Below are positions 9,301 through 13,946 of a stretch of 13,946 bases of DNA, piece by piece. Source of the stretch: Acidisarcina sp. (GTDB taxonomy: Bacteria > Acidobacteriota > Blastocatellia > Pyrinomonadales > Pyrinomonadaceae); contig JAJNPX010000516.1 in NCBI GenBank assembly GCA_021155145.1, forward strand, positions 1 through 13,946, written 5' to 3'. Under the pieces are notes generated by a model that had not been told where the DNA came from, did no database searches, and saw nothing but the letters and a program-made list of their open reading frames with translations. Positions within the stretch are counted from its first letter, which is position 1, and every line of letters begins with the position of its first letter. A program made the position numbers and the translations under genes.

Positions 9301-9630
9301 GAGCGTCATTGCAGTGGCAAAGAACAGGGGCTTTCCCGGGATCAGGTCTTCAGGCTGGCGTACATATGGAACGATCTTCTCCGGCGGTTGAATTACACAA
9401 CCCGAGAGGCCGGCAAGAGCGAGCGATGCACCCATCACCTTGACGAAATTCCGACGGCTCAGCGAAGAGTCCCACTGCTCGATATTTACGGGAAACTCGC
9501 CCTTTATCCGGTCTTCGAACTCGGGGGTTTCCGCGTATTCTTCAATGCTTCGCCAATATTGCTTACCGCTCTGCGAAAGGATCTTTTTGCGCATTTGCGC
9601 AAAGCCATTTTTGCTTTCCGGACTCGGCAT
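6355..9630 (-). CDS. actB: ACIII subunit ActB, Fe-S protein with molybdopterin-oxidoreductase-like domain
   Basis: A large periplasmic subunit that carries electrons from the ActC quinol site to the haems of ActA. It is 1091 residues. An extension of 57 residues precedes a Tat motif, SRRNFVK at 58-64, and a lipobox LSGC with Cys78. Residues about 95-800 resemble a molybdopterin oxidoreductase; this domain carries no cofactor in characterised ACIII. The C-terminal ferredoxin-like domain has four cysteine groups: 838/841/844/848, 895/898/903/907, 927/933/937, and 976/979/1006/1010. The third group, in RCVGTRYCSNNCPY, has Thr930 where a fourth cysteine would be, so it should hold a [3Fe-4S] cluster; the others suit three [4Fe-4S]. 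An Ala/Pro-rich linker lies at about 530-571. The gene begins 26 bases after actA with a GAGGAA upstream. Confidence 0.96.
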   Translation of the reverse strand: MPSPESKNGFAQMRKKILSQSGKQYWRSIEEYAETPEFEDRIKGEFPVNIEQWDSSLSRRNFVKVMGASLALAGLSGCVIQPPEKIVPYVRQPEDLIPGKPLFFATAMTLGGIGTGLLAKSFDGRPIKIEGNPEHPGSLGATDVYAQASLLGMYDPDRSQETLYRGTPKSWQDFSTAVRAAVGEAAKDGGAGVRFLTETVTSPTLQDQFRRLSGEMPNAKWYQYEPVNKDNAIAGAKLALGSPVNTIYRLANAERILTLDADLFSAFNVRYAKDFAKGRALTEEKREINRLYAIETTTTLTGAKADHRLAVKPSQMPEIARAIAAAVGVGGASSTYTDNAAWIAALAKDLSEHKGRSVVIPGDNQPPVVHAIAHAINSTLGNVGQTVVYTDPLTPSEKTQIEQLRELVAEIDAGTVKTLVILGGNPAYNTPADLKLNKQRLDKVPLRIHLSEHVDETSEICHWHVSAKHYLESWSDTRAYDGTATIVQPLVQPLYDSRNAHEVVQLFFRENYDRKDYDIVKEYWQGQNISAAASRQNAAAPARTPETAEAVRTEVTPVGTPTGPAPAAAPKTFEDNWRKAVHDGFVPNTAFPTRTLSANAAFLNQPQAGPSGTGQVEISILPDPTIYDGRFANNGWLQELPNPISKITWDNVALVSPATAAKLNLNRGNDPDEISGGERGIAFVNTYGNNMTSDLVTLKFQGGTIEKPVPVWISPGQPDDVVTIYMGYGRTRAGKIGTGLGYSTFDVQRSDAMYLGFGDIAKTGEQTTIASTQIHFNMEGRDILRTFDLDVFEANPDMGHQPDEYSKTMYDTATGTDTYQEWYAKNHKWAMSIDLNSCVGCNACVVACQAENNIPVVGKEQVAKSREMHWLRVDAYYSGTDINNPGGVAFQPLPCMQCEQAPCEVVCPVTATVHNPEGLNDMVYNRCVGTRYCSNNCPYKVRRFNFLLYQDWDTPQYKLLRNPEVSIRSRGVMEKCTYCTQRIAAARIEAEKDGRRVRDGEIVTACQAVCPTDAIVFGDMNDPLSKIAKVKKDHRDYTLLNELNTQPRTTYLAGLKNQNKEMPDYRPLPIPKSHGTKEKKEGETKAGGEAH

Positions 9631-9656
9631 TTTTTAAGTGATTCCTCTTCTAAACT

Positions 9657-10316
9657 CTATCGATGACAAATCGAACAGCTGGTCAACATTTCCTTGCTTC
9701 GGATCTTGTACTGCTCTTTCAGAGCAACCCGGTCTGCCTTTTCGATATCGCCGTCCTTCCACTGCATGTTGTAGATCTCCGATTTCGGACGGATGAACTT
9801 TTCGGGCTCACGGTGACACGCCAGGCACCACTCCATCTGCAGTGTATTTTCCTGGTAAACGGCCGGCATATTGTCGATCTGGCCATGACATGTGGAACAT
9901 CCGACACCTTTGGCGATATGAATGCTGTGGTTGAAATATGCGAACTCGGGCAGGTCGTGCACCCGTTCCCACTCGATCGGCGTATTGTCGCGGAAGCTTG
10001 CCCTGACCGGTTCCAGATACGGGCTATCCGCCCAGATCTGGCTGTGGCAGTTCATACACGTCTGCGTCGGCGGTATGCCGGCCGAGGCCGCCGTCTCGAC
10101 CGTGGTGTGGCAATACCGGCAATCGATGCCGTCGTCACCGACGTGGTGTTTGTGGCTGAACTGCACGGGCTGCTGCTTTTCGACGTACCGGCCAGTCAGA
10201 TACGATGACCGTGCCACCTGCGTGTAAACGTAGAAGGCCGTTCCCGCCAGAACGACGCCAAGGATCATGCTGATCCGGGCGATATTGTTCGCACTCTTAT
10301 GGAAAAATTGTGCCAT
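9657..10316 (-). CDS. actA: ACIII subunit ActA, membrane-anchored pentahaem cytochrome c
   Basis: The pentahaem cytochrome c of Alternative Complex III, receiving electrons from ActB in the periplasm. Exactly five CXXCH motifs are present: CRYCH at 66-70, CMNCH at 87-91, CSTCH at 140-144, CLACH at 164-168 and CSICH at 214-218. The last ends one residue before the stop, as in other ActA proteins. A hydrophobic segment at about 12-33, after a short basic N-terminus, acts as an uncleaved anchor. Free histidines in FSHKHH and NHSIH are likely distal haem ligands. At 219 residues the length is normal for the family. It is the first gene of the operon, with GAGGG about ten bases before the ATG and a 255-base upstream gap. 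Confidence 0.96.
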   Translation of the reverse strand: MAQFFHKSANNIARISMILGVVLAGTAFYVYTQVARSSYLTGRYVEKQQPVQFSHKHHVGDDGIDCRYCHTTVETAASAGIPPTQTCMNCHSQIWADSPYLEPVRASFRDNTPIEWERVHDLPEFAYFNHSIHIAKGVGCSTCHGQIDNMPAVYQENTLQMEWCLACHREPEKFIRPKSEIYNMQWKDGDIEKADRVALKEQYKIRSKEMLTSCSICHR

Positions 10317-10447
10317 CTCGAAAAAACCCTCAATAACCAGGCCGGGTGCTGCAACTATAGGTCGACGCGTCCCTTATCTCCGTTTCGGAACAAAGGCGAA
10401 CAGCATTTGACTGTAAAATAATGTCGGACTATCGAAAAACTGCACTA

Positions 10448-10476
10448 ATTCTACTAAAACTTTCAATTTCCGCAAA
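10448..10476 (-). promoter_or_regulatory. Possible sigma-70-like promoter for the act operon
   Basis: On the minus strand TAGAAT (10448-10453) resembles a -10 box. It is preceded at 17 bases by TTTGCG (10471-10476), a weak -35 box. The leader would be about 125 bases. The weak -35 fits a promoter that needs an activator, but this is pattern matching by eye. Confidence 0.35.
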
Positions 10477-10495
10477 TTAGGTCAACGACCAATTT
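10474..10495. promoter_or_regulatory. Inverted repeat, candidate operator upstream of actA
   Basis: On the plus strand the arms AAATTAGGTC and GACCAATTT flank a three-base centre, AAC. They are complementary over nine bases apart from one extra A in the left arm. The repeat touches the possible -35 box of the act promoter and lies about 160 bases before the actA ATG. There is no T run, so a terminator is unlikely. The binding protein is unknown. Confidence 0.5.
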
Positions 10496-10571
10496 ACGAC
10501 TTGCGGGAATATGTACGCAATGCGTGCGTTTATTAGGAGAACTACTTTCGATGATAATGGATTTCTGGTTC

Positions 10572-11495
10572 CTAATTATTGCCGGCGATCAGGGCGGCAC
10601 CGATGGCTGCCGCGTTCTCGCCGAGTTCACCCGAACGGATGATCGTTTTGTCGAAAGCCCTCGAAAACGCTAGTTCACGGGCCCTCGCCGAGATCGCATC
10701 GATCACGATGTCGCCCGCCTTGGTTATCTCTCCGCCGATGACGATGCACTCTACGTTCAGCAGGTTGATAACGTTGGCGATCGCCGTCCCGACATAGCTG
10801 CCGGTCCGTTCCAGCATAAGGCGTGCGAATTCGTCGCCCTCGTCCGCGGCCGCGACTATCTCGGCAATGCCGATCTTTTCCTCGGGCAGCTTTCCGAGCG
10901 ATGATGTGCTGTCCCTGTTGAATCGTTCGCGTGTACGCCGGACGATGTTCGCCGTCGAGGCCATATCCTGAAGGCGAAGGCCCTCGGGGTCGATCGCGAC
11001 ATATCCGAATTCGCCGGCATAGCCTGCTGCTCCGTGCCAAAGCTTCCCGTCCAGAATGAACGCTCCGCCGACGCCGTCGCCGATCGTCGCATAGAACAGG
11101 CTCGAACTGCCGCGTCCGGCGCCGAGGATGAACTCTGCATACGCGGCGGCATTGGCGTCGTTCTCGATCACGGCATCCATTCCCGTTGCGGCACGTACCG
11201 CTTCTTTTATATTCAGTGAGGTATGTTCGGGAATGTTGGCCGAAAACTCGATATGCCCGGACGTCCGGTCGATCAGTCCGGGCACGGCAATACCGACCGG
11301 CCCGCTCGAACCTAACCGTTCCTTGGCTTCTGCAACAAAATTCGCGATCCTCGCAGGCGGGTCTTCACCTGTAAACCTTTCGGCCTTGAATTGTGAATTC
11401 ACAGCGCCGCCCCGGGCTACGCTTAGTGCGATTATTGAAGCGGACGACAGTTCGATACCGAGCAGGTCACCGCCGCCCTCACCGTTATTGCTCAT
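10572..11495 (-). CDS. ROK-family sugar-kinase-like protein with degenerate nucleotide and zinc motifs
   Basis: A 307-residue protein of the ROK fold, whose members are glucokinases, other sugar kinases or repressors. Family features are AVPGLIDRTSG at about 70-80, ENDANAAAYAE at 111-121 with the catalytic-type Asp113, IGDGVGGAFI at 138-147 with the hydrophobic run around it, HGAAGYAGEFGY at 154-165, and IVIGGEITKAG at 251-261. There are two departures. The N-terminal phosphate loop, normally DxGGTK, reads GIELSSAS. The zinc motif CxCGxxGC and its partner His are absent: GHM is replaced by GYV and the segment that follows has no cysteine. There is no N-terminal helix-turn-helix, so it is not a classical NagC/Mlc repressor. 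It may be an altered-specificity kinase or a sugar-sensing pseudoenzyme. It follows the glycosyltransferase by 52 bases on the same strand. Confidence 0.88.
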   Translation of the reverse strand: MSNNGEGGGDLLGIELSSASIIALSVARGGAVNSQFKAERFTGEDPPARIANFVAEAKERLGSSGPVGIAVPGLIDRTSGHIEFSANIPEHTSLNIKEAVRAATGMDAVIENDANAAAYAEFILGAGRGSSSLFYATIGDGVGGAFILDGKLWHGAAGYAGEFGYVAIDPEGLRLQDMASTANIVRRTRERFNRDSTSSLGKLPEEKIGIAEIVAAADEGDEFARLMLERTGSYVGTAIANVINLLNVECIVIGGEITKAGDIVIDAISARARELAFSRAFDKTIIRSGELGENAAAIGAALIAGNN

Positions 11496-11547
11496 ATGGT
11501 CTTTCTTCGGACGTCGAGATTGTATTCAAGTGTAAATGCTAAGTCAA

Positions 11548-12786
11548 TCAATAGTTTACCACCTGATTTTCGTGGCGTCGCGATCGCGTGCCCAGTGCCC
11601 TCTCAGCCGCACTCAAAACGTCGCTCACCGGAATGTCTGAGATACAGGGCTTCGGCTCGCCGGGCGGGATCTCAGTGAACTTGCAATGCCAGTCACACCC
11701 GAAACACGGCATTTCGTGCGTCACAGAGACCTGTGGGGCGTGCTCTGCCATTGTTTCTGCCGGATAGGGGAAGAATCGCCCAACATGATTTCCCGGCGTG
11801 ACTATCACCGTTGGACAACCGCGCGCCACCGCGATATGGCCGGCACCCGTATCGTTCGAGATCAATAACTCTGCCCCCTCGATCACGCGGCACATCTGTG
11901 TCAACGATATCCGGCCGGTCAGGTCGAGATAGCCGGGTCCGAATGATCTGCCGAATTCCTCCGCAAGCGCCTTATCGCCAGGACCGCCGCAGATCACCGC
12001 CTGAAGCCCCGATCTTTCGGCGATTGCCTTGGCCGCCTCGGCAAACCGTTCGATCGGCCACATTTTGTCGCCCTGCTGCGCTCCGGGAAAGATAACGAAG
12101 TGGCCATTTTCGGCCAATTCCGGAACGGCATCGGCCTCACCCGGCTCCGCTTTCCGAAGATGTGGATCGAAACTGCGCCTCGCGTCAAGCGTCTCGAGAA
12201 AACGAAAATTCGAAATAAGTTCGTGCTCTTGCCGCTCCGGACCCGGAGAAAGGCGCGAATACCAGGAGTTCGATATTCGCTCCTGAAGCTCCGACATACG
12301 GTTTGCCTTTCCGGCGCTCCCGATGCGCTCGGCGGCGCCCGATACCCGCACGACCGAGTCCATAAGGATGAACTCACGCGTGAGACGCGGATTCACGACC
12401 TCGTCGACGGCTTCTCGCCGGATCGACCTGAACACCCGGAATCGGTAGATGGGATCGGTGATCGCCCGCGGCGGATCCAGATAGATCGCCTTGTCAAATA
12501 GCACTTCGTTCCGCGCCAGGTCTTCCCACAATTCGCTCCCGATCAGTATTCGCTCGTACGACTCCCGCGGATAGATCTTGTCGAGGGCGTCGAAGGTGTG
12601 CGACCAGATCACATAGTCGCCGATCCCGTCGAGGCGTACGAAAGCTACGCGGCGTTTAGCCGCCCGCCCGCTGCTTCCGACCGGGAGGTATCGGGCGGCA
12701 AGATCGATCGGGTTCAGGCAGCACAGCCAATACAGAAACCTGACGCGATAGGAACGTGTGATCAGCCTTTTGAGAACCTTCAGCAT
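11548..12786 (-). CDS. Glycosyltransferase family 9 (ADP-heptose:LPS heptosyltransferase-like)
   Basis: A 412-residue glycosyltransferase of the GT-B fold, resembling heptosyltransferases that add sugars to the lipopolysaccharide core on the inner face of the inner membrane. The first Rossmann domain begins VAFVRLDGIGDYVIWS at about 47-62, the usual GDxxxxxP-type acceptor loop. The second domain starts FPGAQQGDKMWPIERF at 233-248, and the donor-site motif LISNDTGAGHIAVARGCPT spans 308-326. A basic, partly hydrophobic N-terminus of about 45 residues may attach it to the membrane. Near the C-terminus four cysteines, 361, 364 and 368 in CFGCDWHC and 381, form a cluster seen in a subset of GT9 proteins. 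The sugar donor cannot be told from sequence. It is divergent from the DedA-family gene and precedes the ROK gene in a probable two-gene unit. Confidence 0.88.
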   Translation of the reverse strand: MLKVLKRLITRSYRVRFLYWLCCLNPIDLAARYLPVGSSGRAAKRRVAFVRLDGIGDYVIWSHTFDALDKIYPRESYERILIGSELWEDLARNEVLFDKAIYLDPPRAITDPIYRFRVFRSIRREAVDEVVNPRLTREFILMDSVVRVSGAAERIGSAGKANRMSELQERISNSWYSRLSPGPERQEHELISNFRFLETLDARRSFDPHLRKAEPGEADAVPELAENGHFVIFPGAQQGDKMWPIERFAEAAKAIAERSGLQAVICGGPGDKALAEEFGRSFGPGYLDLTGRISLTQMCRVIEGAELLISNDTGAGHIAVARGCPTVIVTPGNHVGRFFPYPAETMAEHAPQVSVTHEMPCFGCDWHCKFTEIPPGEPKPCISDIPVSDVLSAAERALGTRSRRHENQVVNY

Positions 12787-12903
12787 ATTCCGGAACGGTC
12801 CATCTGGCTCCAGATTACCGCACCGCGATCGGTTGCCGAAATCGCGATCTATTGCCTCGCGGACACGGCGTCGACAGAAGCCAACTTGTTGACGTGGAAC
12901 ACT
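12787..12903. promoter_or_regulatory. Divergent intergenic region with CGCGATC direct repeat
   Basis: A 117-base gap between divergent genes that should hold both promoters. I cannot pick out convincing -35/-10 boxes. CGCGATC occurs at 12824-12830 and again at 12843-12849, 19 bases start to start; the second copy is part of the palindrome ATCGCGAT. Confidence 0.4.
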
Positions 12904-13710
12904 ATGAAAGTTACTCTCTTGTTATCCTCAGGAATTCTACCTCCGGGCTTTATGGACCAGCTTTCACAGATCATCGAGCAATACGGCATCTACGCCGTTT
13001 TCGCCCTATGTACCGTCGAAGGCGACATAACGCTGCTCATCTCGGGGGCGATGGCCCACAGCAATTTCTTTGGCCGTTACAGTTTTCTTAAGGTCTTTCT
13101 CGCAGGAACACTCGGCGGAATGGTCGGCGACAGCGTCGGGTATGCGGTCGGCCGCCTATTTCACGAGAATGCGAAAGACTACCGCTTTTATCAAATGGCC
13201 CAGCCGCGGATCGAGAAACTTATCGACAAGTTCGGCGGATTTGCGATCGTCATTTCGAAGTATATCTACGGCATTCGGGCAGCCATGTGCGTCTTTTACG
13301 GCATCGGCAAGATGCCCTTTCACAGGTTCATCCTTCTCGATGCGCTCAGCTGCGCGATCTGGGTCCTGATCCTCTCGGGAACCGGCTACTTCTTCAGCGG
13401 CGCCATCACATCTATCATCGGCGACTTTCAGCAGATCGGCATTGCACTTTTCTTTGTGATCCTATTTGCCGTGATCGTTATCTTCTCCGTGGAACGATTC
13501 TGGCTCTCGGAAAAGGTCGAGGAGGCCGATCCCGAGACCATCCGCAAGATCGAGGAAAAACTCCACGCGGTCGAGGAGGTCGCCCAGGAAAAACTTCACG
13601 ACCTCGGCGAACGCCTTCACCTTACGCGCGATGCTCACAAGGACGTGGCGAAGGATGAGGATGAGACCCCTAAAGCGAAACCCGAAAGGTCAGCCGCCGC
13701 CAAAAAATGA
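12904..13710 (+). CDS. DedA/SNARE-associated family membrane protein with charged C-terminal extension
   Basis: An inner-membrane protein of the DedA superfamily, members of which act in lipid flipping, undecaprenyl phosphate recycling or proton-dependent homeostasis. From the ATG at 12904 it is 268 residues. Family features are TVEGDITLLISG at about 37-48 with acidic Glu39/Asp41, GDSVGYAVGR at 75-84, and SKYIYGIRAAMCVFYGIGKM at 118-137 with Arg125, the counterpart of the family's conserved arginine stretch. Hydrophobic spans lie around 27-50, 60-84, 112-133, 143-165 and 175-196. After residue 200 comes an extension of about 68 residues, Glu/Lys-rich and helical (EKVEEADPETIRKIEEKL), ending in a Lys/Ala tail. 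The open frame extends upstream to 12598 but crosses the divergent glycosyltransferase; an ATG at 12952 is the alternative start. Confidence 0.88.
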   Translation: MKVTLLLSSGILPPGFMDQLSQIIEQYGIYAVFALCTVEGDITLLISGAMAHSNFFGRYSFLKVFLAGTLGGMVGDSVGYAVGRLFHENAKDYRFYQMAQPRIEKLIDKFGGFAIVISKYIYGIRAAMCVFYGIGKMPFHRFILLDALSCAIWVLILSGTGYFFSGAITSIIGDFQQIGIALFFVILFAVIVIFSVERFWLSEKVEEADPETIRKIEEKLHAVEEVAQEKLHDLGERLHLTRDAHKDVAKDEDETPKAKPERSAAAKK

Positions 13711-13836
13711 TCCCCGTGAACTGCTAAATGGAGTTCATAAAGTTGCCCACAGACTCGCAAATCCACATATTCATACGTTAGTATTACGTTAAATTCTGCT
13801 GCGATCATTTTACCGATTCTCGAGGACAACAATTAA
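13711..13836. other. Short intergenic region with ACGTTA direct repeats
   Basis: A 126-base gap between two plus-strand genes. ACGTTA occurs at 13775-13780 and 13786-13791, one helical turn apart, in an AT-rich stretch. A six-base stem (13717-13722 with 13732-13737) has a nine-base loop and no T run. Confidence 0.35.
13822..13826 (+). promoter_or_regulatory. Ribosome binding site for the GHMP-type kinase
   Basis: GAGGA ten bases before the GTG at 13837. It supports a GTG start where no ATG is in frame nearby. Confidence 0.6.
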
Positions 13837-13946
13837 GTGATAATCGAAACTTCTGCCCCGACAAGGGTCGATCTTGCGGGCGGGACTATAGACATTCCGC
13901 CGCTATTTCTCTTTCACGAAGGTGCTTTGACCGTCAACTTTGCGAT
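13837..13946 (+). CDS. GHMP-family kinase, N-terminal fragment cut by the window edge
   Basis: Only 36 codons are visible, starting at GTG. My translation includes SAPTRVDLAGGTIDIPPLF, then LFHEGALTVNFA. The order APxRxDLAGGTxD followed by a hydrophobic stretch and a VN segment is typical of the first strand-turn of GHMP kinases, the group that includes galactokinase, mevalonate kinase and sugar-1-kinases acting on heptose or fucose. These enzymes transfer phosphate from ATP to a small alcohol or sugar. The ATP-binding PxxxGLGSSA motif lies beyond the edge, so substrate and activity cannot be judged. It follows the DedA-family gene on the same strand after 126 bases. Confidence 0.75.
   Translation, partial: MIIETSAPTRVDLAGGTIDIPPLFLFHEGALTVNFA

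Larger units (their letters stand above)
10317..10571. promoter_or_regulatory. Upstream region of the act-SCO-cox operon
   Basis: A 255-base AT-richer gap between the end of the ROK gene and actA, both on the minus strand. I see no credible open frame. It holds an inverted repeat (10474-10495), a possible promoter (10448-10476) and a short hairpin-forming repeat near 10515-10529. No hairpin followed by a T run ends the ROK transcript, so some read-through into actA is possible. Confidence 0.6.

Noticed and set aside
6355..9630. ActB as an active molybdopterin oxidoreductase such as a formate or polysulfide enzyme
   Set aside because: The full actA-F context and the NrfD-like partners identify ACIII, whose molybdopterin-like domain is known to lack the cofactor, and I see no N-terminal Fe-S motif of the catalytic enzymes.
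8710..9666. 318-codon open frame on the plus strand
   Set aside because: It is the antisense shadow of the N-terminal part of actB, including its Tat signal, with no recognisable content.
10515..10529. ACGCA/TGCGT repeat after the ROK gene as a terminator
   Set aside because: A five-base-pair stem can form on the minus strand but is not followed by a T run. It may be chance or a minor regulatory element.
12598..12903. Upstream extension of the DedA frame
   Set aside because: It overlaps the divergent glycosyltransferase and its promoter region, and the translated residues show no family similarity.
13717..13737. Hairpin after the DedA gene as a terminator
   Set aside because: The stem is only six base pairs, low in GC, with a nine-base loop and no following T run.
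13635..13832. 65-codon minus-strand frame after the DedA gene
   Set aside because: It overlaps the DedA 3' end, is short, has no clear ribosome binding site and resembles nothing I recognise.

Overview
The window most likely comes from a Gram-negative aerobic bacterium of moderate GC content. An Acidobacteriota member, for example Blastocatellia, is a plausible guess from the gene layout and a heptanucleotide repeat, but no marker gene confirms it. About 10.3 kb of the 13.9 kb is one minus-strand respiratory cluster: Alternative Complex III (ACIII, a quinol:electron-acceptor oxidoreductase unrelated to cytochrome bc1) followed by the start of a caa3-type cytochrome c oxidase locus.

In transcription order (right to left) the cluster is actA (pentahaem cytochrome c), actB (Fe-S protein with a molybdopterin-oxidoreductase-like domain), actC (NrfD-like membrane subunit), actD, actE (monohaem lipoprotein), actF (second large membrane subunit), a 179-residue single-span protein, a SCO-family copper protein, and coxB (CuA subunit II with a fused cytochrome c domain), which runs off the left edge. 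Genes are separated by at most 26 bases, and actD/actE and actE/actF overlap, so the set looks like one operon. The inferred electron path is quinol at ActC/ActB, through the Fe-S clusters of ActB to the haems of ActA and ActE, then to the haem c and CuA of CoxB. SCO would supply copper to CuA.

The 255-base gap upstream of actA (10317-10571) carries a near-perfect inverted repeat just upstream of a possible -35/-10 pair. It is the best candidate control region in the window.

The right part is a different theme. A ROK-family sugar-kinase-like protein with degenerate motifs and a family 9 glycosyltransferase lie on the minus strand. Divergent from them on the plus strand are a DedA-family membrane protein with a charged C-terminal tail and the first 36 codons of a GHMP-type kinase. 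These suggest sugar and envelope metabolism, but the sequence does not link them to respiration.

I saw no tRNA or rRNA gene, CRISPR array, insertion sequence or phage gene. All complete genes read without frameshift. I found no wholly new system. The unusual points are the degenerate ROK protein, the heptanucleotide repeat that encodes the ActE signal peptide, the putative operator upstream of actA, the subunit-like 179-residue protein, and the tail on the DedA protein.
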